Below are positions 50,956 to 61,392 of a DNA stretch of 64,000 nt, in pieces. Below the pieces are notes generated by a model that saw only the letters and a list, made by a program, of their open reading frames with translations, made no database searches and was not told the DNA's origin. The translations under genes and the position numbers were made by a program. Numbering within the stretch: position 1 is the stretch's first letter; the number at the start of each line of letters is the position of its first letter. This DNA is from Paraphotobacterium marinum (GTDB taxonomy: Bacteria; Pseudomonadota; Gammaproteobacteria; Enterobacterales; Vibrionaceae). Location of the stretch: assembly GCF_002216855.1 (NCBI RefSeq), contig NZ_CP022355.1, positions 1,158,695-1,222,694 of the forward strand. Reading direction: 5' to 3'.

Positions 50956-52145
50956 TTAAAGCACTGAATTTATTGAATCCGCAACATATCTAATGTTTGA
51001 ATCATTTAATCCTGCTATATTTATCCTTCCTGATTTTAGAAGATAAACGCCAAACTCATCTTTTAATCTAGTTACTTGTTTCCCATCTAAGTCAATGATT
51101 GAAAACATTCCTTTTTGGTTAATAATGTAGTCAAAATCAACCTTACTTTGTTTTCTCGATAGATGTTCTGAGAGCAAAGATCGCATATTATGAATTCGTT
51201 TTCTCATTGAGTTCAATTCATTCATCCATAAATTTTTTAGTACGTTATCAGATAAAATTTCAGTTACAATTCCCGCGCCATGGAAAGGAGGATTCGAATA
51301 ATTTGAACGAACTATTGGTTGAATATTTGTTAGTATAGTTTCACTCATATCCTTATTATGAGAAATTATGTGTAATGCTCCAATACGCTCATTATATAAA
51401 CCAAAATTTTTTGAAAAGGAGTTTGCCAAAAAAAACGTATTCAATTTTTTCTCAAATATTTTTATTCCAATAGTATCAGACTCAAGATTATCCCCAAACC
51501 CTTGATATGCCATATCGAATAATGGAATAAGTTCTTTTTTACAACAAATATCAGCGAGCTCTTCCCATTGATTTAAATTTAAATCAACCCCTGAAGGGTT
51601 GTGACAACATGCGTGCAGTACTACAACATCATTTGGTTTTGATTGTTTAAGATCATTTTTGAACCCTTCAAAGTCTAGGGATTGGTTACTTTTATCAAAA
51701 TATCGGTAGTAATTTGTTTTTAATCCAGAATTTTAAATATGCTTAAATGATTTCCCCAAGTTGGATTACTTATCCAAATTGTTGAAGAAGGAAATCTTTC
51801 GAACATAAAATCTGAAAAAACTTTTATTGCTCCAGTCCCACCAGGTGTTTGTATAGATTGCACTTTCTTATTTAAAACCAAATTTGAGTTCTTACCAAAG
51901 ATTAGTTGCTGAGAAAGTTTTCTGTACAAAGGATCGCCTTCTATGCTCAGATAGGACTTACTCCTCTCATCTTTTAATAGTAGCTCTTCAGCTTTATGTA
52001 CAGCCTCGAAGATTGGTGTAACACCATCATTGTTTTTATAAATTCCAATAGTAAGATTCACTTTATCAGAACGTTCATCTTTTGCGAATTGTTCACTCAA
52101 ACCAAACACGGGATCTGGTGGTAACATCTTTAAATTGTTAAACAT
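50956..52145 (-). CDS. aspC: Aspartate aminotransferase, frameshifted
   Basis: PLP-dependent class I aminotransferase making aspartate from oxaloacetate and glutamate. The N-terminal part starts at 52145 (LPPDPVFGLSEQF) and stops after 141 residues at 51720. The rest, HACCHNPSGVDL to the PLP lysine SFSKNFGLYNERIGA and the substrate arginine near SGRINIAG, is intact one base out of frame. Adding one base to the A4 run (coding strand) at 51731-51734 restores FKNSGLKTNYYRY and gives 396 residues, exactly the E. coli AspC length. It lies next to asnS, as in E. coli apart from the missing ompF. TyrB cannot be fully excluded. Confidence 0.88.
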
Positions 52146-52179
52146 TTAAAATCCTTATTATTAAAAATATTAGAGCATA

Positions 52180-53577
52180 TTAAAACTTAGCAGATCTCGG
52201 GGCTCTAGGAAATGGGATTACATCCCTAATATTTGAGACGCCAGTTACATATGAGACAAGTCTCTCTAAACCTAATCCCCACCCAGCATGTGGGACAGTA
52301 CCGTATTTTCTTAGGTCCCTATACCAATCCATATGCTCTTTTTCAATACCAACAGATTCCATTCGTTTATCCAGAAGCTCTAATCGCTCTTCTCTTTGAG
52401 CTCCTCCCATAATTTCTCCAATTCCAGGAGCTAAAACATCCATTGCAGCAACAGTTTTACCATCATCATTTAATCTCATGTAGAAAGCTTTGATGTCTTT
52501 AGGGTAATTAACAACAACGACTGGGCTATCAAAATGCTCTTCTGCTAGGTAACGTTCATGCTCAGATGACAGGTCAATTCCCCAGCTTACTGGAAATTCA
52601 AATGTCTTGTTTGCATTTTCTAAAATTTCAATTGCATCAGTATAGTCGACCGTAATAAATTCTGACTTTAAAAATTTTTCTAAACGTTGTATTACTTCAT
52701 TATTAACTCGTTTTTCAAAAAATAACATGTCATCTTTACATTCATTTAATACATTTTGAAAAACATGTTTTAACATTTTTTCAGCTAGAAGTGTAACATC
52801 AGATAAATCAGCAAAAGCCATTTCAGGTTCAACCATCCAAAACTCGGCAAGGTGTCTACTTGTATTAGAATTTTCAGCTCTAAAAGTAGGACCAAACGTG
52901 TAAACTTTACTGAGAGCACAAGCATAGGCTTCAGCATTCAATTGACCAGATACAGTAAGATAAGACTCTTGACCAAAAAAATCTTTATCATAATCAACCT
53001 TATTATCAGCCGTTTTTGGTATATTTTGAAAATCTAAAGTGGAAACTTTAAACATTTCTCCAGCCCCTTCCGCATCCGAAGAAGTTATTAATGGAGATGC
53101 AACCCATAAAAAACCTTCTTGATTAAAAAACTGATGAATTGACTGGGATATGCAATTTCTAACCCTAGCTACAGCACCAATTAAGTTACTTCTCGGTCGA
53201 AGGTGCGCTACTTCTCTCAAAAATTCAATTGATTGTCTTGTTTTTGCTAAAGGATATGATTCCGGATTTTCTACCCAGCCTACAATACTCACTTCATTTG
53301 CTTGAACTTCATATTCTTGACCTTTTGCAGGCGATGTGATGAGTTTTCCTTTAATTTCAACTGCACACCCAGTTGTGAGTTTGAGAATATCATCATAATT
53401 TTGCAGTTCATTTGGAGTTACAACTTGTATTGGATCAAAACAAGAACCATCATATACAGCTAAGAAACTAAACCCAGCTTTAGAGTCTCTTTTAGAACGG
53501 ACCCATCCTTTGATTATGACTTCTTGATTTACATGTTCAGAATTTTTTAATATTTCCTTTATTGATAAACCAGACAT
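52180..53577 (-). CDS. asnS: Asparaginyl-tRNA synthetase
   Basis: Class IIb aminoacyl-tRNA synthetase charging tRNA-Asn, 465 residues (E. coli 466). It has an N-terminal OB-fold anticodon domain ([25 protein letters not shown]). Motif 2 is at [24 protein letters not shown], and motif 3 is at [27 protein letters not shown] at the C-terminus. The presence of asnS means Asn-tRNA is made directly. It lies 34 bases upstream of aspC on the same strand, so they may be co-transcribed. Confidence 0.96.
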   Translation of the reverse strand: MSGLSIKEILKNSEHVNQEVIIKGWVRSKRDSKAGFSFLAVYDGSCFDPIQVVTPNELQNYDDILKLTTGCAVEIKGKLITSPAKGQEYEVQANEVSIVGWVENPESYPLAKTRQSIEFLREVAHLRPRSNLIGAVARVRNCISQSIHQFFNQEGFLWVASPLITSSDAEGAGEMFKVSTLDFQNIPKTADNKVDYDKDFFGQESYLTVSGQLNAEAYACALSKVYTFGPTFRAENSNTSRHLAEFWMVEPEMAFADLSDVTLLAEKMLKHVFQNVLNECKDDMLFFEKRVNNEVIQRLEKFLKSEFITVDYTDAIEILENANKTFEFPVSWGIDLSSEHERYLAEEHFDSPVVVVNYPKDIKAFYMRLNDDGKTVAAMDVLAPGIGEIMGGAQREERLELLDKRMESVGIEKEHMDWYRDLRKYGTVPHAGWGLGLERLVSYVTGVSNIRDVIPFPRAPRSAKF

Positions 53578-53748
53578 TTTGTATTCCTCAGTTACATTAC
53601 ACTAAAAGTATCATATTACTTGTATTTATAATTGCTTCAAGTATCTATGAAAAAAAATAGAAAATTAAATAAAAAAATTAAAATATTAAATTTATATTGA
53701 AAATATAAAAATTTTTAATTATTATTAAATGTTTTTTTTTAACCTTGC

Positions 53749-54117
53749 ATGATTATGACAACAGAAATATTTAAAGAGTTTACGTTTGAAGCTGCCCACA
53801 AACTTCCCAATGTCCCAGAAGGTCACAAATGTGGGAGATTACACGGTCATTCATTTGTGGTCAGACTATACATTACGGGTAATGTAGATCCACATACAGG
53901 ATGGATCTTAGATTTTTCAGAAGTTTCTAAAGTATTTAAACCAATTTACAATCAATTAGATCATTATTACCTTAATGATATACCAGGTCTAGAGAACCCT
54001 ACAAGCGAAGTGCTAGCCAAATGGATATATAAAAAAGTCAAACCTAACCTACCATTGTTATCTAAAGTTATGATAATGGAAACGTGTACTGCAGGTTGTT
54101 TCTATACAGAGGACTAA
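53749..54117 (+). CDS. queD: 6-carboxy-tetrahydropterin synthase QueD
   Basis: Second step of queuosine/7-deazaguanine synthesis, converting dihydroneopterin triphosphate to 6-carboxytetrahydropterin. The product is 122 residues (E. coli 121). Zinc histidines lie in FEAAHKL and LHGHSF. The catalytic cysteine is in HKCGRLHGH, and DHYYLND with the conserved [14 protein letters not shown] follows. It is convergent with queE, overlapping by 4 bases. Both supply tRNA queuosine, alongside other tRNA-modification genes in the window. Confidence 0.95.
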   Translation: MIMTTEIFKEFTFEAAHKLPNVPEGHKCGRLHGHSFVVRLYITGNVDPHTGWILDFSEVSKVFKPIYNQLDHYYLNDIPGLENPTSEVLAKWIYKKVKPNLPLLSKVMIMETCTAGCFYTED

Positions 54118-54779
54118 TCTATATTTATATATTTGTGAACTTGGATTGATAAATTCCAGTTGTTTTTTATGCATTCTTGTACGCATAATTTAGTTGCTCT
54201 TTCTTTTTGACTAATTGGCTGTAAATAGATTTTTGGTTGTTGCTTTAAAAGATTCGATGCTAGGATATTTTTTAGGTTAGCTATGTCTTTATGAGTACCA
54301 ATGGGGTGCTTAATTTCGTTTGCTCTGCTCAAGGCTTTATGATTGAGTTTTAATTTTCCTTTCATATTAATCTTTGGTGATAAAGTTACCCAAGATTTTG
54401 ATGAGGCCTTAACTTCAAATGTTCCGCTTGTCTCAATCTGACAGAAATAACCTTGTGACTCCAATGATTCTGTTAAAGAAGTTAAATCATATATGCAAGG
54501 CTCTCCTCCCGTAATGACAATATGTCTAGCATTGAATTTTTTGGCTAAAAAATTTAGTATTTCAGATTCACTTGCTTGTCCCCAAGAATTAAGGATAGAG
54601 TTTTCATTTACTAATTCCTTAAAAGGGATTCGGTTTTCTTCATTTACAAACCATGAATGTTTTGTATCGCACCAACTACATCCTACAGGACAACCTTGTA
54701 GTCTGATAAAGATCGAAGGTTTACCAGTGAAATGTCCTTCACCTTGGATTGTCTCAAAAATTTCATTAATATTATACAT
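54114..54779 (-). CDS. queE: 7-carboxy-7-deazaguanine synthase QueE
   Basis: Radical SAM enzyme that contracts the pterin ring to 7-carboxy-7-deazaguanine, the step after QueD. The product is 221 residues (E. coli 223). The radical SAM cysteines are in [12 protein letters not shown], the QueE-type CX2-3CX2C arrangement after GQ-like [19 protein letters not shown] near residue 90 binds SAM. It lies 30 bases downstream of bioA on the minus strand. No strong ribosome site is visible. Confidence 0.94.
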   Translation of the reverse strand: MYNINEIFETIQGEGHFTGKPSIFIRLQGCPVGCSWCDTKHSWFVNEENRIPFKELVNENSILNSWGQASESEILNFLAKKFNARHIVITGGEPCIYDLTSLTESLESQGYFCQIETSGTFEVKASSKSWVTLSPKINMKGKLKLNHKALSRANEIKHPIGTHKDIANLKNILASNLLKQQPKIYLQPISQKERATKLCVQECIKNNWNLSIQVHKYINID

Positions 54780-54809
54780 ATAGTTAGTTAGTTAATAAAA
54801 AACGAAATA

Positions 54810-56084
54810 TTATCTCAATCTTTTAAGGTAATTGTCAATTGTTTTTAATAATTTTAACAGTTCTTTATTTGAAATAATAAATGGAGGCATTAAATAAATT
54901 AAATTTTTAAAAGGTCTAATCCATACGCCTTGTTTTACACAGAATTTCTGGAAAGACTCAATATTTATATTATGATGTAATTCAATGACACCAATAGCAC
55001 CAAGTACTCGGATATCTTTTACTAATTCATACTTTAAAAATTTGGGAAAAGTGTTAGAAAATATATATTCAATGTTTTGAACTTGCTTTTGCCATTTATT
55101 AGTCATGATAATATCTAGGCTAGCATTTGCTGCTGCACAGGCTAGAGGGTTACCCATAAAAGTAGGACCATGCATGAAGCATTGAGATGGGCCATTACAA
55201 ATTGTATCTGCAATTTTTTTGGAAGTAATTGTGGCTGCTAATGACATGTAGCCACCAGTTAATGCCTTCCCAACACACAAAATATCAGGTTGTATTTTGG
55301 CGTGTTCATAAGCAAATAATTTACCTGTTCTACCAAAACCAGTTGCTATTTCATCTAAAATTAAAAGTATATTGTATTTGTCACACAATTTTCTAACTTC
55401 AGTAAGAAAGTTTTTATGATAAAATCTCATTGCACCAGCACCTTGCACAATTGGCTCCAAGATAATAGCAGCAATATCTTCTTTATTTTCATCTAATAAT
55501 TTACTTATTGAGGCTATATCTTTTTTATTCCAAGAACCATTAAATTGGCTTTTGGGTGGTTCTGCAAATATATGTTCTGGAAGAAAACCTTTATAAATTG
55601 AGTGCATTGAATTATCTGGATCTGTTATCGACATAGCAGCAAAAGTATCACCATGATAAGAGTTTTTTATTGTTAAAAATTTTGGTCTAATTTTGTTTTG
55701 ACTATGCCAAAATTGTAATGCCATTTTTAAAGCTACTTCAACACTTACAGAGCCAGAGCAACATAAAAAATGAGTATCTAAATTAGATGAAGTTAACTTG
55801 TTTAATTTTTTACATAATTCTATAGCTGGGTCATGTGTGATACCACCAAACATTACATGAGAAACATTTTTTAATTGTTTTTTAATGGACTTATTAATTT
55901 TTTTATTATTGTAACCATGTATAGTTGACCACCATGATGACATACCATCGATAAGAAATTTATTGTTATCAATTTTTAATTTGGACTTTTTTGCAGACTT
56001 CACTAAATAATTTTTTAATGGATTTGATGTAGAAGTATATGGGTGCCAAATATGTTGTTTATCAAAATTGAGATCTTTGTTCAT
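54810..56084 (-). CDS. bioA: Adenosylmethionine-8-amino-7-oxononanoate aminotransferase
   Basis: PLP enzyme that transfers the amino group of SAM to KAPA, giving DAPA in biotin synthesis. The product is 424 residues (E. coli 429). DKQHIWHPYTS opens the protein, GMSSWWSTIHGYNN is near residue 46, EIATGFGRTG near residue 245, and the PLP lysine is in LCVGKALTGGYM. It is divergent from bioBFCD, as in enteric bacteria. The intergenic region 56085-56175 should contain the shared control site. Confidence 0.94.
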   Translation of the reverse strand: MNKDLNFDKQHIWHPYTSTSNPLKNYLVKSAKKSKLKIDNNKFLIDGMSSWWSTIHGYNNKKINKSIKKQLKNVSHVMFGGITHDPAIELCKKLNKLTSSNLDTHFLCCSGSVSVEVALKMALQFWHSQNKIRPKFLTIKNSYHGDTFAAMSITDPDNSMHSIYKGFLPEHIFAEPPKSQFNGSWNKKDIASISKLLDENKEDIAAIILEPIVQGAGAMRFYHKNFLTEVRKLCDKYNILLILDEIATGFGRTGKLFAYEHAKIQPDILCVGKALTGGYMSLAATITSKKIADTICNGPSQCFMHGPTFMGNPLACAAANASLDIIMTNKWQKQVQNIEYIFSNTFPKFLKYELVKDIRVLGAIGVIELHHNINIESFQKFCVKQGVWIRPFKNLIYLMPPFIISNKELLKLLKTIDNYLKRLR

Positions 56085-56095
56085 TAATAAGCCAC

Positions 56096-56158
56096 TTGTA
56101 AACTTTGTTTTCTTTATATTATTGACATGCTAACTATGTTTTATTAAGTTATCAACAA
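56096..56158. promoter_or_regulatory. Divergent bioA/bioB control region, possible BirA operator
   Basis: The 91-base gap between bioA and bioB contains TTGTAAACT (56096-56104), close to the BirA half-site TTGTAAACC, with a weak second half. It also contains TTGACA (56122-56127), resembling a -35 box. An imperfect inverted repeat TGCTAACT/AGTTATCA lies at 56128-56135 and 56147-56154. The location is right for repression of both operons by biotinyl-AMP-BirA, but the match is weak. Confidence 0.35.
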
Positions 56159-56175
56159 ATATTAAGAGGTAAGTT

Positions 56176-57204
56176 ATGGAAAATTCCACAATAAATTATA
56201 ATGAAGTAAAAAAATTATTTGAACTTCCATTCATGGATTTAATTTATAAAGCCCATTCTGTTCATCGTCAATTTCAAGAAAAAAATAAAATTCAAGTGAG
56301 TACATTACTATCTATCAAAACAGGAAAGTGTCCAGAAGATTGTAAATACTGCCCACAAAGTGCTCGCTATAATACTGGTCTAAAAAATGAAGATTTAATG
56401 CAGGTTAAAGATGTTATTGCCACAGCTAAATTAGCAAAAGAAGCTGGTTCAACTAGGTTTTGTATGGGCGCAGCATGGAAAAATCCTAAAGAAAGAGATC
56501 TTCCCATGCTAGAAAAAATGATCAAAGAAGTTAAATCTTTAGGGTTAGAAACTTGTATGACTCTAGGAATGTTGACGCAATCACAAGCCGATCGTCTCAA
56601 CAAAGCTGGTTTGGATTATTACAATCATAATTTGGATACTTCAAAAGATTTTTATGATCAAATTATAACAACTAGAACATATGAAGATAGACTTAATACG
56701 CTTCAATTTGTGAGAAATTCAGGGATGAAAATTTGTTCTGGTGGGATATTAGGCTTAGGAGAGCAACAAAAGGATAGAATCAATCTTCTACTTCAACTTG
56801 CTTCTTTAAAGCCTCATCCAGAAAGTGTGCCAATTAATATGTTAGTTAAAGTAAAAGGGACTCCACTTGCAGATATCGAAGACTTTGATGATTTTGAATT
56901 CATTAAAACCATTGCTGTGGCAAGAATTTTACTTCCTAATTCGGCTATTAGGTTATCGGCAGGCAGGTCAACCATGAATGAACAGATGCAAGCATTATGT
57001 TTTATGGCAGGTGCAAACTCTATTTTTTATGGCTGTAAGCTTCTGACGACGCCAAATCCAAAGGAACAGTCAGATCAATTGCTCTTCAAAAAATTAGGTA
57101 TAAATCAGGTGGAAAAATCTCAAATACCTGATGAGGTTAATGAAGAACAAATTATGAAGCGTATTAATAAAGAAGATCCTCTATTTTATGATGCATCAAT
57201 TTAA
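56176..57204 (+). CDS. bioB: Biotin synthase
   Basis: Radical SAM enzyme that inserts sulfur into dethiobiotin. The product is 342 residues (E. coli 346). The radical SAM motif CPEDCKYC lies near residue 55. Conserved [10 protein letters not shown] near residue 191 holds one of the 2Fe-2S ligands, and [11 protein letters not shown] near residue 263 holds the arginine ligand of that cluster. It is the first gene of bioBFCD, with an AAGAGG ribosome site, and overlaps bioF by 17 bases. Confidence 0.96.
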   Translation: MENSTINYNEVKKLFELPFMDLIYKAHSVHRQFQEKNKIQVSTLLSIKTGKCPEDCKYCPQSARYNTGLKNEDLMQVKDVIATAKLAKEAGSTRFCMGAAWKNPKERDLPMLEKMIKEVKSLGLETCMTLGMLTQSQADRLNKAGLDYYNHNLDTSKDFYDQIITTRTYEDRLNTLQFVRNSGMKICSGGILGLGEQQKDRINLLLQLASLKPHPESVPINMLVKVKGTPLADIEDFDDFEFIKTIAVARILLPNSAIRLSAGRSTMNEQMQALCFMAGANSIFYGCKLLTTPNPKEQSDQLLFKKLGINQVEKSQIPDEVNEEQIMKRINKEDPLFYDASI

Positions 57205-58342
57205 ACAAGAATTAAAAAAATTAAAAATTGATAATAACTTAAGAAAGTCGTTAACAATTTGCAATGTAGATAAAAACCATATTCTTGTACATGGAAATAA
57301 AAAATTAAACTTTTCAAGTAATGATTATCTAAGCTTGAGTTCCAGCTCTTATTTAAAAAAAAAATATTCTGAGGGTATAAATAACTTTGGAACGAGTAGT
57401 TCATCCTCTCCATTAATTTCTGGTAAAAGTGAAGTTCATGAATCATTAGAAGAACAACTTTGTGCTTGGCAAGGCTATGAGGCTGCTATTTTATTCAACA
57501 GCGGTTATTCAGCAAACCAGGCATTAATAAGGCTTTTGACAGATCAAGATACTTTATTACTACAAGATAGGCTTAATCACGCGTCATTAATAGAGGAAGG
57601 AATACTTTCACCGTCTAAAATGTTTAGATTTAAACATAATGACGTTGAGCATCTAAAGACTTTATTAGATAAACAATTTACTCATAAAATTGTTATAACT
57701 GAAGGTATTTTTAGTATGGATGGGGATTTTGGAAATATTAAAGAAATTCATAATATTCTTAAACCAAGTGAAAACGAATTTATTGTTGATGAGGCACATA
57801 GTGTTGGCGTTATAGGCAAGGAAGGCAAAGGTATCTCAGATTTTCTTGGAATTAAACCAAACATTAAAGTAATTACGTTTGGTAAAGCTTTTGGTTTAAG
57901 TGGTGCAGCCATTTTATGTGATAGTGAATTGAAAGATTATTTTGAAAATAAATCTAAACATTATATTTATTCAACTTACATGCAGCCAGCGCTTGCTTTT
58001 GCTTTAATGTCAGCATTAAAGATTGTAAGAACGGATAATCATAGGCGGTTAAAATTAGTTCAGCTTTCTGAAGCTTTTCACGATGAATTAAGTAATCGTT
58101 TTCAAGTAGTTTCTAGAGATTCCCCAATAATTTCCATAATTACAGGCAGTAATGTTAATGCTATTAAATTATCAGAGTTTTTATTGCATGAAGGCTTTTT
58201 AATATTCCCTATTAGACCTCCGACTGTTCCTAAGAATATGTCTAGAATTAGAATAACTTTAAATTATAGCCATAAAATTGATGATGTATTGAGATTGGCG
58301 AAAACTCTTAATCAATATAAGGGTACCTTTGATGCTAAATAA
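57188..58342 (+). CDS. bioF: 8-amino-7-oxononanoate synthase
   Basis: PLP enzyme condensing pimeloyl-ACP with alanine to form KAPA. The product is 384 residues (E. coli 384). [10 protein letters not shown] near residue 41 and [15 protein letters not shown] near residue 101 lead to the PLP lysine in [14 protein letters not shown] near residue 234. [15 protein letters not shown] is also typical. The start is one of two consecutive ATGs inside the bioB end, and its stop overlaps the bioC start, so the operon is tightly coupled. Confidence 0.94.
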   Translation: MMHQFKQELKKLKIDNNLRKSLTICNVDKNHILVHGNKKLNFSSNDYLSLSSSSYLKKKYSEGINNFGTSSSSSPLISGKSEVHESLEEQLCAWQGYEAAILFNSGYSANQALIRLLTDQDTLLLQDRLNHASLIEEGILSPSKMFRFKHNDVEHLKTLLDKQFTHKIVITEGIFSMDGDFGNIKEIHNILKPSENEFIVDEAHSVGVIGKEGKGISDFLGIKPNIKVITFGKAFGLSGAAILCDSELKDYFENKSKHYIYSTYMQPALAFALMSALKIVRTDNHRRLKLVQLSEAFHDELSNRFQVVSRDSPIISIITGSNVNAIKLSEFLLHEGFLIFPIRPPTVPKNMSRIRITLNYSHKIDDVLRLAKTLNQYKGTFDAK

Positions 58343-59078
58343 TCTAAAATTTGTGAAAAAATCATTTAGTGCTGCAGTGCCTCACTATGATAATTTTGCT
58401 TTACTACAACAAATAACGAGTGATTTGTTGATTTCCTTAATACCTATTGAAGTTGTCAATGATAGACTTATTTGTGCAGATTTAGGGGCTGGTACAGGGT
58501 ATACCTCAGAAAAGCTTTCAAAGCTAAAAATAAAGAATTTAACAATGATTGATTTATCTCAAAAAATGCTATCGCAGTGTAAAAATAAATTTGAAAATCA
58601 ATTTTTGTATTTGAATGCGGATGTAAATCAATTAGGTATTAAAGATAATACGTTTGATTTAATTTGTAGTAATTTAATGATTCAATGGTCTGATAACTTA
58701 GATAAAACATTATCAGAGATAAATAGAGTACTCAAAGAACAGGGAACTTTCTTTTTTTCTACTTTATTACCAGGAAGTTTAATAGAATTAGATAAGTCAT
58801 GGAAATCTGTTGAACAGGGGGATCATATTAATCAGTTTTTACCATTTGATAATTTGAAAAAAAGCATCTTAGAAAACAATTTTCAAATTCAATCACTTAC
58901 TAAAAAAGAAATAAAACTGGAGTTTAATAATCCATTGGAGGCAATGAAAAGCCTAAAGTATGTAGGTGCAAACTTTGTGAAAAATAGACAAAATAAAGGA
59001 CTATGTACTGCAAACAAACTAACTAAAATGTTTGACTTTTATTCAAGAAATTTCAAAAAGATAATATGGTTGAATTAA
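58332..59078 (+). CDS. bioC: Malonyl-ACP O-methyltransferase
   Basis: SAM-dependent methyltransferase that caps malonyl-ACP so that the fatty-acid machinery (including FabV here) can build the pimeloyl chain. The product is 248 residues (E. coli 251). The SAM motif is ADLGAGTGYTSEKL near residue 48, and DLICSNLMIQWSDNLDKTLSE near residue 100 is the BioC-typical post-motif. KKSFSAAVPHYDNFALLQ opens the protein. BioH, which later removes the methyl ester, is not in the window. Confidence 0.92.
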   Translation: MLNNLKFVKKSFSAAVPHYDNFALLQQITSDLLISLIPIEVVNDRLICADLGAGTGYTSEKLSKLKIKNLTMIDLSQKMLSQCKNKFENQFLYLNADVNQLGIKDNTFDLICSNLMIQWSDNLDKTLSEINRVLKEQGTFFFSTLLPGSLIELDKSWKSVEQGDHINQFLPFDNLKKSILENNFQIQSLTKKEIKLEFNNPLEAMKSLKYVGANFVKNRQNKGLCTANKLTKMFDFYSRNFKKIIWLN

Positions 59079-59151
59079 GTTACCAAGTTTGTTTTGGACA
59101 TGTTGTGAAAAATTCATTAAACAGCTCCAGTGAATTAATAGGACAAATCAA

Positions 59152-59805
59152 TTGAAAAAATTAAACCAACTTTTAAATAATCTTCCTAAAAATATCTTTT
59201 TGACCGGAGTTTCAACAGATGTAGGGAAAACATATGTAATGAAACTCATCATAAAAGAATTTCAAAAAAATGGAATAAATGTTGCAGCCTATAAACCTAT
59301 ATCTTCAGGACATTCGGAGTTCGATAATAAAAGTGACGTAAATCAAATATTAAGTGCTTTAACAAACACACAACATTATAAAGATATAAATACGTATACT
59401 TTTACTATGCCAGTTTCTCCACATCTAGCTTCTCAAATTGAGTCAAATCCAATTGATGTATCAAAAATAGATGAGAAGTTGGAAAATTTAAATAATAAAT
59501 ATGAATGTGTGATTATTGAGGGTGCGGGTGGATGGAAAGTTCCTTATTCATCTGAAGGCTTTATTTCAGATTGGGTCACAAAAAACAAATTTCCAGTTAT
59601 TTTAGTTGTAGACAATAAGTTAGGGTGCATAAATCATGCATTATTATCAGTAGAGTCAATTGTGAGTTCTGGTAATTGTTTAATTGGATGGTTTATGAAT
59701 CACACATCTGAAGTTGATGAAATTATTGCTGATGAAAATATAAAATTCTTAGAAAAACATATTTCAGCTAAGTTTTTAGGCGTTATAAAGTTTAATCAAG
59801 AATAA
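59152..59805 (+). CDS. bioD: Dethiobiotin synthetase
   Basis: ATP-dependent carboxylation of DAPA to dethiobiotin. The product is 217 residues (E. coli 225). The P-loop is GVSTDVGKTYV near residue 19, the substrate lysine/serine motif is AAYKPISSG near residue 46, and EGAGGWKVPYS near residue 122 binds magnesium/ATP. The start is TTG 59152 with an AGGA site eight bases upstream; the next in-frame starts would cut the family N-terminus. It is the last gene of the bio operon, closed by a terminator. Confidence 0.92.
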   Translation: MKKLNQLLNNLPKNIFLTGVSTDVGKTYVMKLIIKEFQKNGINVAAYKPISSGHSEFDNKSDVNQILSALTNTQHYKDINTYTFTMPVSPHLASQIESNPIDVSKIDEKLENLNNKYECVIIEGAGGWKVPYSSEGFISDWVTKNKFPVILVVDNKLGCINHALLSVESIVSSGNCLIGWFMNHTSEVDEIIADENIKFLEKHISAKFLGVIKFNQE

Positions 59806-59828
59806 AAAAGCCTCTAAATGAGGCTTTT
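59806..59828. terminator. Bidirectional terminator between bioD and yccA
   Basis: AAAAGCCTC and GAGGCTTTT form a perfect 9-bp stem with a 5-base loop directly after the bioD stop, with A- and T-runs at both ends. It serves both convergent genes. Confidence 0.88.
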
Positions 59829-59855
59829 CAAATTTGTCTATACTGACAAAAGCTA

Positions 59856-60518
59856 TCAATCGTTGTTAGCAAAACCTAAAATACTTAATAGGCTAATAAA
59901 CAAATTATAAATTGAAACATATAAAGTTACAGTTGCTGAAATATAATTCGTTTCACCACCTCGAATAATTGCTTGCGTTGTCAGAAGTATCGCCATTGTT
60001 GAAAATATCGCAAATAAACTACTTAAAACAACATGGAAAATTGGCATTTGTATAAAGAAACTAGCTATCATACCTACAACTAAAACAACGAATAAAGCAA
60101 GCATCAGTCCGCCGAGAAAAGATAAATCTCTTTTTGTCGTTAAAGCATAAGCAGATGCTGCCAGAAAAGATAGAGCTGTAGCTCCTAAAGCTGGCATAAT
60201 TATACCACCAAGACCGGCAGTTACATATGAATTTAAAATAGGTCCGAGTGTATAACCCATAAAACCAGTAAGAGCAAATGTAAATAATAGCCCAAGAGAG
60301 CTATTCTTATTTTTTTCTATTAAAAACAACAATCCATAAAATCCAACTAAAGTAATTATAATACCTGGATAAGGAAGCTGAAATGCGAAAGAAACGCCAG
60401 CAATTACAGCTGAAAATAGTAAAGTTAGGGATAACAGAAAATAAGTATTTCTGAGTACTTTATTTGTTGCAATCACACTTTGGTTGGAAGAACCGCGTGT
60501 AACTATTCTCTCGTTCAT
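59856..60518 (-). CDS. yccA: BAX inhibitor-1 family membrane protein YccA
   Basis: Seven-helix inner-membrane protein of 220 residues (E. coli YccA 219). VLRNTYFLLSLTLLFSA, TGFMGYTLGPILNSY and the ending SLLSILGFAND align with YccA directly. In E. coli it interacts with the membrane protease FtsH and protects SecY from degradation when export jams. It may therefore relate to the FtsH-dependent LapB control in this window. The ATG at 60518 follows a perfect AAGGAG site; the open frame upstream to 60554 is unsupported. Confidence 0.93.
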   Translation of the reverse strand: MNERIVTRGSSNQSVIATNKVLRNTYFLLSLTLLFSAVIAGVSFAFQLPYPGIIITLVGFYGLLFLIEKNKNSSLGLLFTFALTGFMGYTLGPILNSYVTAGLGGIIMPALGATALSFLAASAYALTTKRDLSFLGGLMLALFVVLVVGMIASFFIQMPIFHVVLSSLFAIFSTMAILLTTQAIIRGGETNYISATVTLYVSIYNLFISLLSILGFANND

Positions 60519-60621
60519 AAAATTCTCCTTGCAATAGTCTACATACTTAGACAAGAATTGTGGTTAAAGTTCAAAAAATCAAGTTTAATTATAAAATAAA
60601 TTTTAAAATATAGGGTTAAGT

Positions 60622-61356
60622 TTAAAATATTATTTGATCAAGAAAAATTCTGGTCCTATCATATTTTGGATTTTCAAAAAATTCTTTGGGTTTATTTTCC
60701 TCTATAATTTCACCCCTGTCCATAAATATTACTTTATCAGCAACTTCTTTAGCAAATCCCATTTCATGAGAGACAACAATCATAGTCATTCCTTCATTTG
60801 CCAATTCAATCATTACATCTAAAACTTCCCTTACCATTTCAGGATCTAGAGCAGAAGTTGGTTCATCAAAAAGCATCACTTCTGGAGTCATGGCAAGCGA
60901 ACGAGCAATTGCTACTCGCTGTTGTTGTCCTCCTGACAATTGACCAGGATATTTATTTGCTTGCTCTGGTATTTTAACGCGTTCCAAATAAGACATTGCA
61001 ATCTCTTGCGCTCTTACTTTTGGAATTTTTTTTACCCAAATAAGACCTAAACTACAGTTGTCTAGGACACTTAAGTGAGGAAATAAGTTAAAATGCTGAA
61101 AACACATTCCTACATTTTTTCTTACTAACTCAATATTTTTTAAATTGTTATTAAGTTTCGTGCCTAAGACATTAATCGTTCCTTTTTGGTGTGTTTCTAA
61201 ATAATTAATACATCTTATGAGAGTTGATTTCCCTGATCCAGATGGACCACATATGACTATCTTTTCGCCTTTTTGAACTCTCAGATTTATATTTTTGAGT
61301 ACGTGAAAAGAATCATACCATTTGTTCAAACCGGAAATTTTTATTACATCATCCAT
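60622..61356 (-). CDS. aapP: General L-amino-acid ABC transporter ATPase AapP
   Basis: ATPase of a polar-amino-acid importer, 244 residues. Walker A is GPSGSGKST near residue 37, the signature LSGGQQQR near residue 140, Walker [13 protein letters not shown] near residue 160, and the H-loop is VVSHEMGF. It belongs to the GlnQ/AapP group. It is the last gene of the aapJ-aapQ-aapM-aapP set, 36 bases after aapM. The substrate range (broad L-amino acids) is inferred from the family. Confidence 0.92.
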   Translation of the reverse strand: MDDVIKISGLNKWYDSFHVLKNINLRVQKGEKIVICGPSGSGKSTLIRCINYLETHQKGTINVLGTKLNNNLKNIELVRKNVGMCFQHFNLFPHLSVLDNCSLGLIWVKKIPKVRAQEIAMSYLERVKIPEQANKYPGQLSGGQQQRVAIARSLAMTPEVMLFDEPTSALDPEMVREVLDVMIELANEGMTMIVVSHEMGFAKEVADKVIFMDRGEIIEENKPKEFFENPKYDRTRIFLDQIIF

Positions 61357-61392
61357 TGCTATTAATCCTTTTTAACTTGATTTTTTTTAAAA

